Source of the DNA: Paenibacillus curdlanolyticus YK9 | GTDB lineage: Bacteria; Bacillota; Bacilli; Paenibacillales; Paenibacillaceae | Length of the DNA: 64,000 nt | Direction: 5' to 3' | Assembly: GCF_000179615.1 (NCBI RefSeq) | Contig: NZ_AEDD01000003.1 | Coordinates: 266,363 to 330,362 of the forward strand | Part shown: positions 36,136 through 44,835 of the stretch, piece by piece | Layout: each line of letters begins with the position of its first letter | Numbering within the stretch: position 1 is the stretch's first letter | Translations under genes and position numbers: made by a program | The notes under the pieces: model-generated | The model's input: the letters and a program-made list of their open reading frames with translations, nothing else | Databases searched by the model: none | What the model was told of the DNA's origin: nothing

Positions 36136-36957
36136 TCAACCAAGCTGTACGCGAAGAAACTGCAGCGTCGCTTCTACCGCTTCCGATAGCTGGGGAGAAC
36201 CGCCCTCATACGGGTGAACGGTATTGAACGTATGATTGCCGCCTTCAATGGCAAGATAATGATGCTGCGGCGCGCGTTCCTGGAACGCTCGGAACTGCTC
36301 CAACAGCTGCTCGCGATCGTCGCCGCCCTGCACGATCAGCGCCTGCGCAGCCAGCGCCTCGACGCGCTCGACGAGCGCGTAACGTTCCGCGTTGCGCAGT
36401 TGATCCTCGTGAAGCGTCGCTTCCAGCACGGACAGCTTCTCTGCCTGCTCAGCCGCGGGCTTCCCAGCCTGCTCCTGCTGGCGCACAGGCCCCGCTCCGC
36501 CGTTCCAGACAACTATCGCCTGTACCTCTTCCGGGTGCTCTGCCGCATAGACGATAACGCTTCCGCCCGCACGGCTATGGCCGACGAGGCCGATCCGGTT
36601 CGTGTCCGCTTGCTCCGCTAATGGCAATTCCCTGTTCAGCAAAGCTTGCGTTACCGCATGCAAATCAAGCTGCTCCTGCGACAGCGTCGTCGCCTCTGCG
36701 ATTTGCTGCTCCGTCAGCCCATCCCGCACGGCTGCAATCCGCGAGAAATTATAGCTCACCGTGTAGAAGCCCTCCTCGGCGAGCTGCCTTGTAACCTCCG
36801 GCCAGAATGCCCAATCCTTATGCCCTCTGAAGCCATGATTGACGATGACGACAGGCTTGAGCACGTTATCCTGACGGCTTTTGACCTCGCCTTCGATCGT
36901 GAGCCCCTCTCCCAGCTCCAGCTTAAACGATTGGACAATTAATGTTTTTACGCTCAT
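36136..36957 (-). CDS. Alpha/beta hydrolase (dienelactone-hydrolase/esterase-like)
   Basis: A 273-residue cytoplasmic protein. Its oxyanion region is VIVNHGFRGHKDWAFW, the nucleophile is in LVGHSRAGGSV, and the catalytic His is probably IEGGNHTFNTVHPY. An Asp in the VQGGDDREQLL segment would complete the triad. ATG 36957 follows GGGAGGGAGAG, 34 bp after the binding-protein gene. It may hydrolyse an ester or thioester of the imported compound; the substrate is unknown. Confidence 0.82.
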   Translation of the reverse strand: MSVKTLIVQSFKLELGEGLTIEGEVKSRQDNVLKPVVIVNHGFRGHKDWAFWPEVTRQLAEEGFYTVSYNFSRIAAVRDGLTEQQIAEATTLSQEQLDLHAVTQALLNRELPLAEQADTNRIGLVGHSRAGGSVIVYAAEHPEEVQAIVVWNGGAGPVRQQEQAGKPAAEQAEKLSVLEATLHEDQLRNAERYALVERVEALAAQALIVQGGDDREQLLEQFRAFQERAPQHHYLAIEGGNHTFNTVHPYEGGSPQLSEAVEATLQFLRVQLG

Positions 36958-36991
36958 TACGATCTCTCCCTCCCATGAATCGCAAACCGAA

Positions 36992-38056
36992 TTATGGCGC
37001 ACGCAGCACCCAGTCCTCTACATGAAAATCTTTCTTCGCAAGCTTCTCTTCAACCAAGAAGTCTTTGGTGCCAGACAGCAGCTTAAGCCCCTCGTCCGTA
37101 AAAGCCTGTTCCTTAATGTCGCTGATCGGATACAGCTTCTTCGTCAGCTCGACCGTCGTGTTGTTCACCTGAGCGGCAAACTCGTAATATTCGTCCTCAT
37201 GCTGCTTCAAGTCCGCCAGCGCCTTCTCGCGGGCAGCATTCCAAGCTTTCGGAAAATCCGGGAATTTGCCCAAATAATCATTCGAAACGACCGTCGCGCT
37301 CGTGCCCAACAGATCCGGATGGTTCGCCGATTCATCGATAAGCGGGAAGCCGTCGTCAATAAGCTTGAGCGCTCGCGCGCCTGTATCGGTAATAGCGGCG
37401 ACGTCGCCCCTGGCGAGTGCGGCTTCTGCATCAGGAATGAGCATATGGACCAGCTTGTAATCAGTAATGTCCGCCGCCTTCAGCAGGCCGACGACATAAC
37501 GGTGCATGAAGGAGCCCTTCTGAATCGCGATCGTCTGGCCTTTCAGCTCTTGCAGCTGCTTGATCCCGCCCTTCTGGCCGATGAGATAACCGACCGTATG
37601 GGTTGAGGCTTGCGTAATTAACCTCGTCTTGGCGCCGGAGCCATAAGCAATTATCGCTGGCGTATCGCCGAGGCTGCCCAAATCAAGCCGTCCGCTAATA
37701 AGCGATTCCGTCTGGTCTGGACCGTTCGGGAACCCCGTAGCTTTGATCTCCGTAATGCCGTATTGCTTCAGCTCCGCTTGAATGATGCCTTTATACAAGC
37801 CCCAGCCTTCCGCGCCGGAGGGAAGATTCAGCTTATTGCTGCCAATGAAGCCATAGTTCAGCACGGCGGGAACCGCTGATTTCGCTTCGCCAGCTGCAGC
37901 CTCCTTCGACGTTTTCGCCGGCGCTGCTTCCCCTTTGTCGCCAGATGAGCCGCATGCTTGAAGAAGCATGGCTGCCGCCAACATTGTGGTCACGGCGAGC
38001 GTTAGCTTCAAGCTTCTGGAGCGCCCCCCTATTTTCTCTCTCAAATGCTGCGTCAT
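36992..38056 (-). CDS. SsuA/NMT1-like ABC substrate-binding lipoprotein
   Basis: A 354-residue lipoprotein with lipobox LLQAC-GSS near residue 35. The mature part is of the sulfonate/nitrate/taurine binding type: FPNGPDQTESLISGRLDLGSLGDTPAIIAYGSGA, then LKGQTIAIQKGSF and an IPDAEAALARGDVAAI segment. It delivers a small organic anion or similar solute to the two SsuC-like permeases of the same operon. It follows the ferredoxin by 21 bp. Confidence 0.88.
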   Translation of the reverse strand: MTQHLREKIGGRSRSLKLTLAVTTMLAAAMLLQACGSSGDKGEAAPAKTSKEAAAGEAKSAVPAVLNYGFIGSNKLNLPSGAEGWGLYKGIIQAELKQYGITEIKATGFPNGPDQTESLISGRLDLGSLGDTPAIIAYGSGAKTRLITQASTHTVGYLIGQKGGIKQLQELKGQTIAIQKGSFMHRYVVGLLKAADITDYKLVHMLIPDAEAALARGDVAAITDTGARALKLIDDGFPLIDESANHPDLLGTSATVVSNDYLGKFPDFPKAWNAAREKALADLKQHEDEYYEFAAQVNNTTVELTKKLYPISDIKEQAFTDEGLKLLSGTKDFLVEEKLAKKDFHVEDWVLRAP

Positions 38057-38077
38057 TTTTTGTATGCTCCTCTCGTG

Positions 38078-38410
38078 TCAAAAACCTGCTTTTTGTGATA
38101 GCTGATACATGAAGGAATGACTGGATACCGGCTTGCGCCCTTTCCCCCAGCCTACCTTCTCCCGATAGCCGCCGAGCAGCCCTTGGGATTCCAACTCTTC
38201 CTCCGTAACGCCAATTACGCGCTCGGGATCTGGCTCCACATATAGCGCATCGACGGGGCAATACAGCTCGCACATGAAGCAGGTTTGGCAATCGTCTTGC
38301 CGCGCAATGACCGGAATGCCGCCCTCGGCCATGTCGAATACATTCGTCGGGCAGACCGACACGCATTGGTTACAGGACACACACCGCGATGCGCTGACGA
38401 CTTCGATCAT
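38078..38410 (-). CDS. Two-cluster ferredoxin, AprB-like (copy 2)
   Basis: A 110-residue paralogue of the ferredoxin at 33968-34333. Motifs CVSCNQCVSVCP and CQTCFMCELYCP, then YVEPDPERVIGVTEEELE. ATG 38410 overlaps the flavoprotein 2 stop by ATGA, the same coupling as in copy 1, so the pair was duplicated as a unit. The tail is shorter than in copy 1. Confidence 0.87.
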   Translation of the reverse strand: MIEVVSASRCVSCNQCVSVCPTNVFDMAEGGIPVIARQDDCQTCFMCELYCPVDALYVEPDPERVIGVTEEELESQGLLGGYREKVGWGKGRKPVSSHSFMYQLSQKAGF

Positions 38411-40014
38411 GAAGGAACACTCTCCCTTGCGACTTCCTCCGTTTTGACCCACACATGATCCAGACCGCCGCTGATGAGCCGGTTATGCTGCGCAGTATCC
38501 TGTATCGGAAAATCTTCCCGCTTATGCATCCCGCGCGTCTCTGTCCGAGCGAGTGCCGAATTATACATCCAACGAGCCGTCGCGGTCATGGCAGCCGCTT
38601 CGCGCGCCTTCACCCCTTCGGGGGAGCGCTCGATCGCTTGACCTCGCTGCTCCTTCCATAATTCGTCCAGTCGTCCCAGCGACGCCTTAAGCCCCTGTTC
38701 CGTCCGGAACAAATTGCGGTCATACGGCTTCACTTCTTCTTGCACTGCGCGAACGAACTGCTCCGTCCGGCCGCCTGCGCCGGTCCCCACCTTGCTCGTC
38801 GTTAACGCACTGGACGATAATCCGCGGACCGAACGCCCCGCCGCATGCTGACCGAGCGCTTGCGCATATGCCGCCGCTCCCTCTCCTGCGAATGAGCCGG
38901 ATGACATAGCCCATGCCGCATTGTGGCTGCCGCCGCCCGTAAAGCCGCCGCAGATCAGCTCTCGCGTCGCCGCATCGCCTGCCGCATACAGCCCTGGCAC
39001 CGTCGTTGCGCATTGCTCATTCGTTACCCGAATCCCGCCCGTTCCGCGTACCGTACCTTCCAGCCGCAGCGTTACCGGGAACAAATCCTTGAACGGATCG
39101 ATGCCGCGGCGGTCGAACGGCAGGAAGAAGTTCGTCTGCGCGACACGCAGCAGCGGCTTCAGCTCCTCTGTTGCCAAATCGAGCTTCGCGTACACTTGAT
39201 TGCCCCCCAGCAAATTGCGAGCGATAACCGAGCGGCCCTGCTTCGAGCCGGCTCCCGGAATCGGCGTGCCATCCTCATAATAGAAGCTTGCATAGCTGTA
39301 ATAGGCCGTTTTCGTCACCGAGGAAAACGTCGGCGAGATGGCATAAGCATTGGAAAACTCCATGCCTGACAGATCCGCCCCGGCTTCAGCGGCGAACAAA
39401 TAACCGTCGCCTGTCAGTACGTTGCATCCAAGCGCTTTGCTTAAGAAGGCGCAGCCGCCCGTCGCGATCACGACTGCCCCGGCCTGAACGCTCCATGTCT
39501 GCCCCGTTTGGTTATGTACGCCGGCAGCGCCGCCTACGCCATGCTCGTCGGCAAGCAGCTCCAGCGCTGGGCTATGATCAAGGATGCGCACGCCTGCTTT
39601 GTGAACGAGCTTCCGCATTAACCGCATATACTCGGGGCCTTGAAGCCCGCGCCGATGCTGATTGCCTTGATCATCGACCGGGAACGGATAGCCGTATACG
39701 CCGAGCTTGTTCATGTTCTCATATGTCCGATCGAGCACGCGATCCATCCACCGATGCTCCGCCAGCCGACCGCCAAGCTCATAACGGCTTGCTTTGGCCT
39801 GCTCGCGCAGCTCCTGCTCCGGCTTTACATACCAAACGCCAGTACCCGATGGCGCCGTCGCCCCGCTTGAACCGCAATAGCCTTTATCCGCCAGCACGAC
39901 CTTCGCTCCCTTGGCTGCTGCGGTTAATGCCGCCCACGTTCCAGCGGGTCCTCCTCCGATGACCAATACATCCGCCGATAAGTTCAATTGTCCCGAAATC
40001 GCGTGCTCTCCCAT
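38407..40014 (-). CDS. FAD-dependent oxidoreductase, AprA/fumarate-reductase-like (copy 2)
   Basis: A 535-residue paralogue of the flavoprotein at 34330-36003. VLVIGGGPAGTWAAL, VVLADKGYCGSSGATAP, ATGGCAFLSKALGCNVLTGDG and the C-terminal GLYAAGDAATRELICGGFTGGG FAD motif are all present. ATG 40014 follows AAGGGGAGG. A longer frame to 40083 overlaps only intergenic sequence. Coupled with its ferredoxin. The substrate is unknown. Confidence 0.87.
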   Translation of the reverse strand: MGEHAISGQLNLSADVLVIGGGPAGTWAALTAAAKGAKVVLADKGYCGSSGATAPSGTGVWYVKPEQELREQAKASRYELGGRLAEHRWMDRVLDRTYENMNKLGVYGYPFPVDDQGNQHRRGLQGPEYMRLMRKLVHKAGVRILDHSPALELLADEHGVGGAAGVHNQTGQTWSVQAGAVVIATGGCAFLSKALGCNVLTGDGYLFAAEAGADLSGMEFSNAYAISPTFSSVTKTAYYSYASFYYEDGTPIPGAGSKQGRSVIARNLLGGNQVYAKLDLATEELKPLLRVAQTNFFLPFDRRGIDPFKDLFPVTLRLEGTVRGTGGIRVTNEQCATTVPGLYAAGDAATRELICGGFTGGGSHNAAWAMSSGSFAGEGAAAYAQALGQHAAGRSVRGLSSSALTTSKVGTGAGGRTEQFVRAVQEEVKPYDRNLFRTEQGLKASLGRLDELWKEQRGQAIERSPEGVKAREAAAMTATARWMYNSALARTETRGMHKREDFPIQDTAQHNRLISGGLDHVWVKTEEVARESVPS

Positions 40015-40049
40015 TGTGTAAAGCCTCCCCTTGCCTCGTTTGAATTTGG

Positions 40050-40970
40050 TTACCCTTGATAGCTGTCCCGCCAAAACAGCCACTTGCGTTCCAGCAGCCG
40101 AACCAGCGAATCGATCAGCTTGCCGACGATTGCGAAAATAAGAATGCCAACGAAAATCGTGCTCGTGTCCGACTCCTGCTTCGCCAGATTAATGAGAAAC
40201 CCGACGCCGGACGTTGCTCCAATCAGTTCAGCGACGACTAGGCCGATCCAAGCGACAGCTAACGATAGGCGCAGGCCGATGAACAGCTCAGGAAGCGCCG
40301 CTGGAACAATAAGCTTCGTTATTCGAGTTCGCCAGCTAAACTGAAGCACGCGCGCTACCTCGAACAAGCGAGCATCCACATTGCGTATGCCCAAAAACGT
40401 ATTGATATAGAGCGGGAAGAAGGCGCCCGTCATAATGATGACGACCTTGGATACCTCGCCGAAGCCAAACCACAAAATAATGAGCGGCGCGATTGCCAAA
40501 TGCGGCACGAGACGCAGCAGCTGCAAGCTTGGGTCCAATAAATATTCCGCTCTGCGGAACAAGCCCGTAACCAAGCCGAGCAGCAGGCCAAGCGAGCCGC
40601 CGATCGCGAAGCCGGTCGCCGCTCTGCCGATGCTTACGCCAAGATGGCGAAGCAGTTCGCCAGATAGGAGCAGCTTGCCGAAGGCTTCCGCGATTGCAAT
40701 CGGCGTCGGCAAAAACGTCGGCGATATCCAGCCCCGCTCCCCTGCAAGCTGCCACACTGCAAGAGCGATAACAGGCAGCAGCGCTCCGAGCGCGGCATCC
40801 GTTACAACCGAGCGGTTGCTTCGCCCAGAAGCTTTTTCATCTACGACCCGTTTGTCTCGCGGTGCCGGTACCGGCGATATCGCCGGCGGTGCTGCTGAAG
40901 CAGCATGCGAAACAGAATCTTGGCTGATTGAATCCCTATGCCGTACGACAGCTTCTGATTGATTGCTCAC
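40050..40970 (-). CDS. SsuC-like ABC permease 2
   Basis: A 306-residue permease with six helices and the EAA-like loop FEVARVLQFSWRTRITKLIVPAALPELFIGL. Its basic N-terminal ~60 residues are extra. It is about 50% similar to the neighbouring permease (shared WFGxGExSKV, YLGIRNVD-type segments), a tandem duplication. Starts with GTG 40970. The import substrate is probably an alkanesulfonate-, nitrate- or taurine-like molecule. Confidence 0.9.
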   Translation of the reverse strand: MSNQSEAVVRHRDSISQDSVSHAASAAPPAISPVPAPRDKRVVDEKASGRSNRSVVTDAALGALLPVIALAVWQLAGERGWISPTFLPTPIAIAEAFGKLLLSGELLRHLGVSIGRAATGFAIGGSLGLLLGLVTGLFRRAEYLLDPSLQLLRLVPHLAIAPLIILWFGFGEVSKVVIIMTGAFFPLYINTFLGIRNVDARLFEVARVLQFSWRTRITKLIVPAALPELFIGLRLSLAVAWIGLVVAELIGATSGVGFLINLAKQESDTSTIFVGILIFAIVGKLIDSLVRLLERKWLFWRDSYQG

Positions 40971-40988
40971 GCGCTGATCCTCTCCCCT

Positions 40989-41789
40989 CTACCCTGCGTA
41001 ACGATCTTTCCACCGCAGCAGCCGCTGCTCGATGTAGCGAACGATCGTATCCGTCGTCAGCCCCGCGACAGCAAATACGATAATGCCGACAAAGACGACT
41101 GGCGTATCCGCGAATTGGCGAGCATCGGACATCATATAACCGATCCCTGAAGTCGATGCGATTAGCTCTGCCACGACCAGACCCAACCAAGATAAACCAA
41201 GCGATAAGCGCAAGCCGAGCAAAATGTTCGGCGTTGCCGCTGGCAGCACGAGGCGTGTCATTCGTTTCCATCGGCTAAAGCCGAGCACGCGCGCCACCTC
41301 AAACAGCTTGTTGTCTACATTGCGAATGCCCAGATACGTTTGGATGTAAACAGGAAACAGCGCACCTTTGGCAATAAGCAGCACCTTCGATTCCTCGCCG
41401 ATGCCGAACCAGAGAATGAACAGCGGCACGATTGCCAAGCTTGGAACCATACGGATCATTTGGATCGAGGGGTCCAGCAGCTTCTCGACCGGGCGCGAAA
41501 GCCCAACGGCAATACCCGCAGCCAACCCGATGCCTCCGCCTAGTGCAAAGCCCGCAAAAACACGAACCGCGCTAATCCGAAAGTTCGCCCACAAATCGCC
41601 GGACCGCGCCAGATCGACGAACGACTGGCTAATCGTATAAGGCGTCGGAAACAACAGTTCCGATAAGTAGCCCAAATCCCCAAGCAACTGCCATACGAGC
41701 AAGCCCGTTACCGGCAAGATCAGCGCGAGCCCGAGCAGCGCCCATTTGCCTGGCTGTTTGCTCGGCGATGCCAGCACCCCATTACGCAA
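40989..41789 (-). CDS. SsuC-like ABC permease 1
   Basis: A 266-residue six-helix permease with EAA loop FEVARVLGFSRWKRMTRLVLPAATPNILLGL. It starts with TTG 41789 behind GGGGGGAG. It is the first gene of an eight-gene operon. No ATP-binding subunit is encoded in the operon, so the ATPase must be supplied elsewhere. Confidence 0.9.
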   Translation of the reverse strand: MRNGVLASPSKQPGKWALLGLALILPVTGLLVWQLLGDLGYLSELLFPTPYTISQSFVDLARSGDLWANFRISAVRVFAGFALGGGIGLAAGIAVGLSRPVEKLLDPSIQMIRMVPSLAIVPLFILWFGIGEESKVLLIAKGALFPVYIQTYLGIRNVDNKLFEVARVLGFSRWKRMTRLVLPAATPNILLGLRLSLGLSWLGLVVAELIASTSGIGYMMSDARQFADTPVVFVGIIVFAVAGLTTDTIVRYIEQRLLRWKDRYAG

Positions 41790-41812
41790 GTTGAACTCCC
41801 CCCTCTTAAAAA

Positions 41813-41867
41813 CAAAAAAACAGAGGCTTCCGCCACTCCCCGATGGAGAGTGTGCAGCGCCTCTGTT
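41813..41867 (-). terminator. Leader terminator before the SsuC-like operon
   Basis: Minus-strand outer stem AACAGAGGC/GCCTCTGTT with an inner CACTCTCC/GGGGAGTG hairpin, then a run of seven T. It lies between the promoter at 41929-41957 and the first gene, so it should attenuate transcription. The 5' arm overlaps the palindrome CTGTTCTGAACAG, a possible alternative pairing. Confidence 0.8.
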
Positions 41868-41928
41868 CAGAACAGTCAGCCGTATGCATCGTTTAATTCC
41901 GATAAATCTTATGAGAATAATTAACTAA

Positions 41929-41957
41929 AGGTTATCATCGAATTGCAGAGCTGTCAA
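41929..41957 (-). promoter_or_regulatory. Sigma-A promoter of the SsuC-like operon
   Basis: TTGACA (41952-41957), 17-bp spacer, TAACCT (41929-41934) on the minus strand. The leader before the TTG start is about 130 nt. Confidence 0.75.
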
Positions 41958-41966
41958 CGGGTGGAA

Positions 41967-41998
41967 TAAAAAAAGAGCAAGCCCTCATGGCTGCTCTT
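41967..41998 (-). terminator. Intrinsic terminator after the AIM24-family gene
   Basis: Minus-strand AGAGCAGCC-ATGA-GGGCTTGCTCT with small mismatch, followed by TTTTTTT. Confidence 0.82.
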
Positions 41999-42007
41999 CG
42001 ATCTTGG

Positions 42008-42685
42008 TTATGATCCGGGTAAAAACTGCTTCACCCAGCTGCCGAATCCTTTAGGATTACGGGTCTGAATTAATACAACACCTTCTCCTCGGAATCGGCA
42101 AACGACGCCCTCGCCGCTTTTGATGCTGTTCAGCCAACCCTTGGACGCCTTCTCGATGTTGTATTGTACATAATCCGGCCATGCAACCAAATGCCCGTTA
42201 TCGACAATGACTTCTTCGCCTGGTGCCAGGTTAATCGCATGAATCGATCCATAAGACGAAATAAACACGGTGCCTCTTCCGCTAATCTCGACGATAAAGA
42301 AACCTTCGCCAGAGAGCAATCCGCGGCTCAAATTTTGCATCTTGGTATTCACTTCAATACCGCTCGTTCCAGCAAGGAAGCCGTCCTTCTGTACGAGAAG
42401 CTTATAAGAGCCGTCCAGCTCTACCGCTTGAATATCGCCCATCGATGTCGGGGCTAACAGCACTTCGCCGCCGCCTCTAGCTGCAACCAGCTCTTGGAAG
42501 AAAAACTTTTCCCCGCTGAGCATCCGCCCCAAGCCGCGCATAATGCCGCCATCAACCGTTCCCGTCAAATCAATGGAGGGAGACATGGAAACCATTGCGC
42601 CCATCTCCGCCTTCACGCTCTCGCCGCGCTCCAGCTTCACCTTTAGCATGGCAAACGCGCCTTCATACAGCACATCATATTTCAT
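42008..42685 (-). CDS. AIM24/TIGR00266 family protein
   Basis: A 225-residue beta-rich protein with the family-like motifs LKVKLERGESVKAEMGAMVSM, GGGEVLLAPTSMGDI and GEGFFIVEISGRGTVFISSYG. AIM24 proteins have a double-stranded beta-helix fold; their role in bacteria is not settled. ATG 42685 is chosen because GGAGG lies nine bases upstream. An upstream frame to 42790 has no ribosome site. Single-gene unit with its own terminator. Confidence 0.88.
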   Translation of the reverse strand: MKYDVLYEGAFAMLKVKLERGESVKAEMGAMVSMSPSIDLTGTVDGGIMRGLGRMLSGEKFFFQELVAARGGGEVLLAPTSMGDIQAVELDGSYKLLVQKDGFLAGTSGIEVNTKMQNLSRGLLSGEGFFIVEISGRGTVFISSYGSIHAINLAPGEEVIVDNGHLVAWPDYVQYNIEKASKGWLNSIKSGEGVVCRFRGEGVVLIQTRNPKGFGSWVKQFLPGS

Positions 42686-42823
42686 AGGAAGGAGCCTCCG
42701 AATCGTAGAATAAGAACATGCCTTACTAAATGACAGTATCATAGTTCGAGTCAAAAAAGAAGCAAACGACAGGATGTCGTTTCCATTCATTCCAGTTCAG
42801 CGTATCGTTTAAAGTTAAATAAT

Positions 42824-42860
42824 TAAAGCCTCTGCCGCAGAATCCTAGATGGCAGAGGCT
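42824..42860 (-). terminator. Intrinsic terminator after the repeat protein gene
   Basis: Stem GCCTCTGCC/GGCAGAGGC; minus strand continues TTTAATTATTT. Weak T-run, also T-rich on the plus strand, so it may act in both directions. Confidence 0.6.
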
Positions 42861-42879
42861 TTTCAATTCACTCGATCGT

Positions 42880-43446
42880 TTACATGCTGCGACCCGAATT
42901 GCTTGTCGCGCTTTCATTCTTCTTGGCGCTGTCGCCTGTTTCCCGACGCTTATTCGCGTCAAATTGGTTGCGTTTCTCCAAAATGAACGCTTTCCACTTC
43001 TCCGGGTTTGCTTCGCGAGCTGCGCGCAGCTCCTTGTGCAGCTGTTCTACGGACTTGCCTTCCGTAGCGATGCCGAAGTAGCGTGCCGCTTCCTTAATCC
43101 GCTCCTCGAACTTTGCGCGGTGCTCGGCTTTGAACGCCTCCCACTTCTGCGGGTTCGCTTTTTTCGCCGCTTGAATTTCCTCGTAAAGCTGCTTGCCGTC
43201 TTTGCCATCTGTCTTGATATCAAAGTAGCGAGCAACATACTGCAGACGCTCCAGCCGATGCTTCTCGTCATGCCGACCATGGCCGAAGCCATGTCCCGGT
43301 CCATGAACCTCTTCTTGATGGCGCAGCTCCGCTCCCGGCCTTGTCTGTTCTTCAGGCACAGCAGCGGCGCCAGCAATAGAAGGAATCGCCGTTAGCAGCA
43401 GCGCGGCAGAAATCCCGAATGCGAGCCCTTTTGTTCGTAACGTCAT
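42880..43446 (-). CDS. Exported helical repeat protein
   Basis: A 188-residue protein. A signal peptide (MTLRTKGLAFGISAALLLTA) is cleaved near GAA-AVPEE. A His/Gly-rich stretch (HGPGHGFGHGRHDEKH) follows, then two repeats of about 50 residues, each with RYFxIxTxGK...QL...ANPxKWxAF. The tail is Ser/Asn-rich. The start at ATG 43446 has GGGAGG upstream; a longer frame to 43500 does not. The His-rich segment and the adjacent CobW GTPase hint at metal binding, but that is inference. Confidence 0.75.
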   Translation of the reverse strand: MTLRTKGLAFGISAALLLTAIPSIAGAAAVPEEQTRPGAELRHQEEVHGPGHGFGHGRHDEKHRLERLQYVARYFDIKTDGKDGKQLYEEIQAAKKANPQKWEAFKAEHRAKFEERIKEAARYFGIATEGKSVEQLHKELRAAREANPEKWKAFILEKRNQFDANKRRETGDSAKKNESATSNSGRSM

Positions 43447-43521
43447 CTTGCTACATACCTCCCGTTGTGAAATCGGGCTTAGTATGGGCTTTATTACCAA
43501 GAACTATGCATCGCTTCGACG

Positions 43522-44562
43522 CTATTCATTCGTCTCCAGCTGCGCCAGCTCTTGCAGCAGATGTTCCCTAGAGAAATGCTCGCCGATAAATACCGCGACA
43601 TCATGGACTTTGCCCTGCGGCGTGATGCGCATGAAATCCGTTTCCTTGTATGCGTATTGGAACAAGAACCGGCTAGCCGTTTCGCTGTCTCGGAACGTCA
43701 CGACTCCTTTCGCACGATATACATTATCCGGAAGCGACTTGAGGAAAGCCTCGAACTGATGGCTATCGACCGGCTGGCTTAGGTAATGCGTCAATGCCAT
43801 GACATGCTCATGGGAGTGATGGGCATGATGCGCGTGATCATGGTGATGATCATGATCGCATGCCGGACCGCAAACATGCTCCTTCGCATGCGAATGCTCC
43901 TTCTCATTGCCATTGCCGTGCAGCTCGATTGCTTCTCCGAACGCCACGATGCCACCCAGCCATTCGCTGTCCACGGCGCAGCGCACGGTCGCCAAAATCG
44001 GCGCATATCCATTTATTTCGCGAATCAGCTGCTCGGCTTCGACTAATTGCTCGCCTGCAAGACGATCCGCCTTGTTTAGCAGCAGCCTCGTCCCGCTTCG
44101 AATCTGTTCCTTCATTAATTTGAATGTCTGCCCGCCGCTGCGGCTCCGTGCCAACAGCTCTGGACCGTCCACCACGACGATGATCGATTTCAGCTCAACC
44201 GGCGTGTACATGGCGGTCTCGGTCACGCCGTCAATCATCTCGAATGGATTCGCCGCGCCTGTCGCTTCAATAAGCACGACATCAGGCTGATGCTCATCGA
44301 TCAACAGCTTAAGCTCCATGCTCAAATCGCCGCGGATCGAACAGCAAATGCAGCCGCCAAGCATCTCTGCCATCGGCACTTCCGACTCTACTTCTAGCCC
44401 GTCCAGGTTAACATCGCCTAGTTCATTCATGACGACTGCCGCTTTCTTGCCTTGCGCTTCGTATTCATCCAACAGCCGTTTGAGCAATGTCGTCTTGCCG
44501 CTGCCCAGGAAGCCCGTCAGGACATGCACGTCAACTGTCGGCTTGTTCGTTGTATTTGCCAT
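43522..44562 (-). CDS. CobW/YjiA-family G3E GTPase (zinc-chaperone-like)
   Basis: A 346-residue GTPase. Walker A GFLGSGKTTLLKRL, metal motif GGCICCSIRGDL (CxCC), NKAD-type box LLLNKADRLAG, and a C-terminal CobW domain. Between them is a His-rich loop (CGPACDHDHHHDHAHHAHHSH) that should bind zinc or nickel. The family delivers zinc or cobalt to client enzymes. No Zur box was evident in the upstream ~70 bp. Confidence 0.92.
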   Translation of the reverse strand: MANTTNKPTVDVHVLTGFLGSGKTTLLKRLLDEYEAQGKKAAVVMNELGDVNLDGLEVESEVPMAEMLGGCICCSIRGDLSMELKLLIDEHQPDVVLIEATGAANPFEMIDGVTETAMYTPVELKSIIVVVDGPELLARSRSGGQTFKLMKEQIRSGTRLLLNKADRLAGEQLVEAEQLIREINGYAPILATVRCAVDSEWLGGIVAFGEAIELHGNGNEKEHSHAKEHVCGPACDHDHHHDHAHHAHHSHEHVMALTHYLSQPVDSHQFEAFLKSLPDNVYRAKGVVTFRDSETASRFLFQYAYKETDFMRITPQGKVHDVAVFIGEHFSREHLLQELAQLETNE

Positions 44563-44629
44563 ATCTTATTCCCCTTCTGTCCACTGTATATGAAAGCGAT
44601 GATTGCTCTATTATCAAATATCGTATACG

Positions 44630-44663
44630 AAAAAGAAGCGAAGCGCAAAGCGCCTCGCTCTTC
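44630..44663 (-). terminator. Probable terminator after the 52-residue membrane protein
   Basis: Minus-strand GAAGAGCGAGGCGC-TTTG-CGCTTCGCTTC with imperfect pairing, then TTTTTCG. Confidence 0.6.
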
Positions 44664-44676
44664 TCTCAAGCTATCT

Positions 44677-44835
44677 TCACTTGCTTTTGCGCGAAGCCGC
44701 CCAAAACGCCAATCCAATAAGCGGGATCAAAATAATCCATGGGATCGTAATCGTCCCTCCGACAAGAAAAGCAAGGATCATGATTACGATTAAGCCGACG
44801 ACAATGTACAGACAGCCTCTGCCGAACGTTTCCAT
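44677..44835 (-). CDS. Small membrane protein (52 residues)
   Basis: An ATG at 44835 follows AGGAGGAC by five bases. The product is mostly two hydrophobic segments (GCLYIVVGLIVIMILAFLVG and IPWIILIPLIGLAFWA) with a basic tail (ASRKSK). It is a typical small two-helix membrane protein of unknown function. A terminator follows it, and it lies upstream of the CobW gene. Confidence 0.7.
   Translation of the reverse strand: METFGRGCLYIVVGLIVIMILAFLVGGTITIPWIILIPLIGLAFWAASRKSK

Noticed and set aside
41813-41957. A SAM-I (S-box) or T-box leader for the SsuC-like operon
   Set aside because: The leader is short and lacks the conserved S-box and T-box core sequences; only the terminator is clear.
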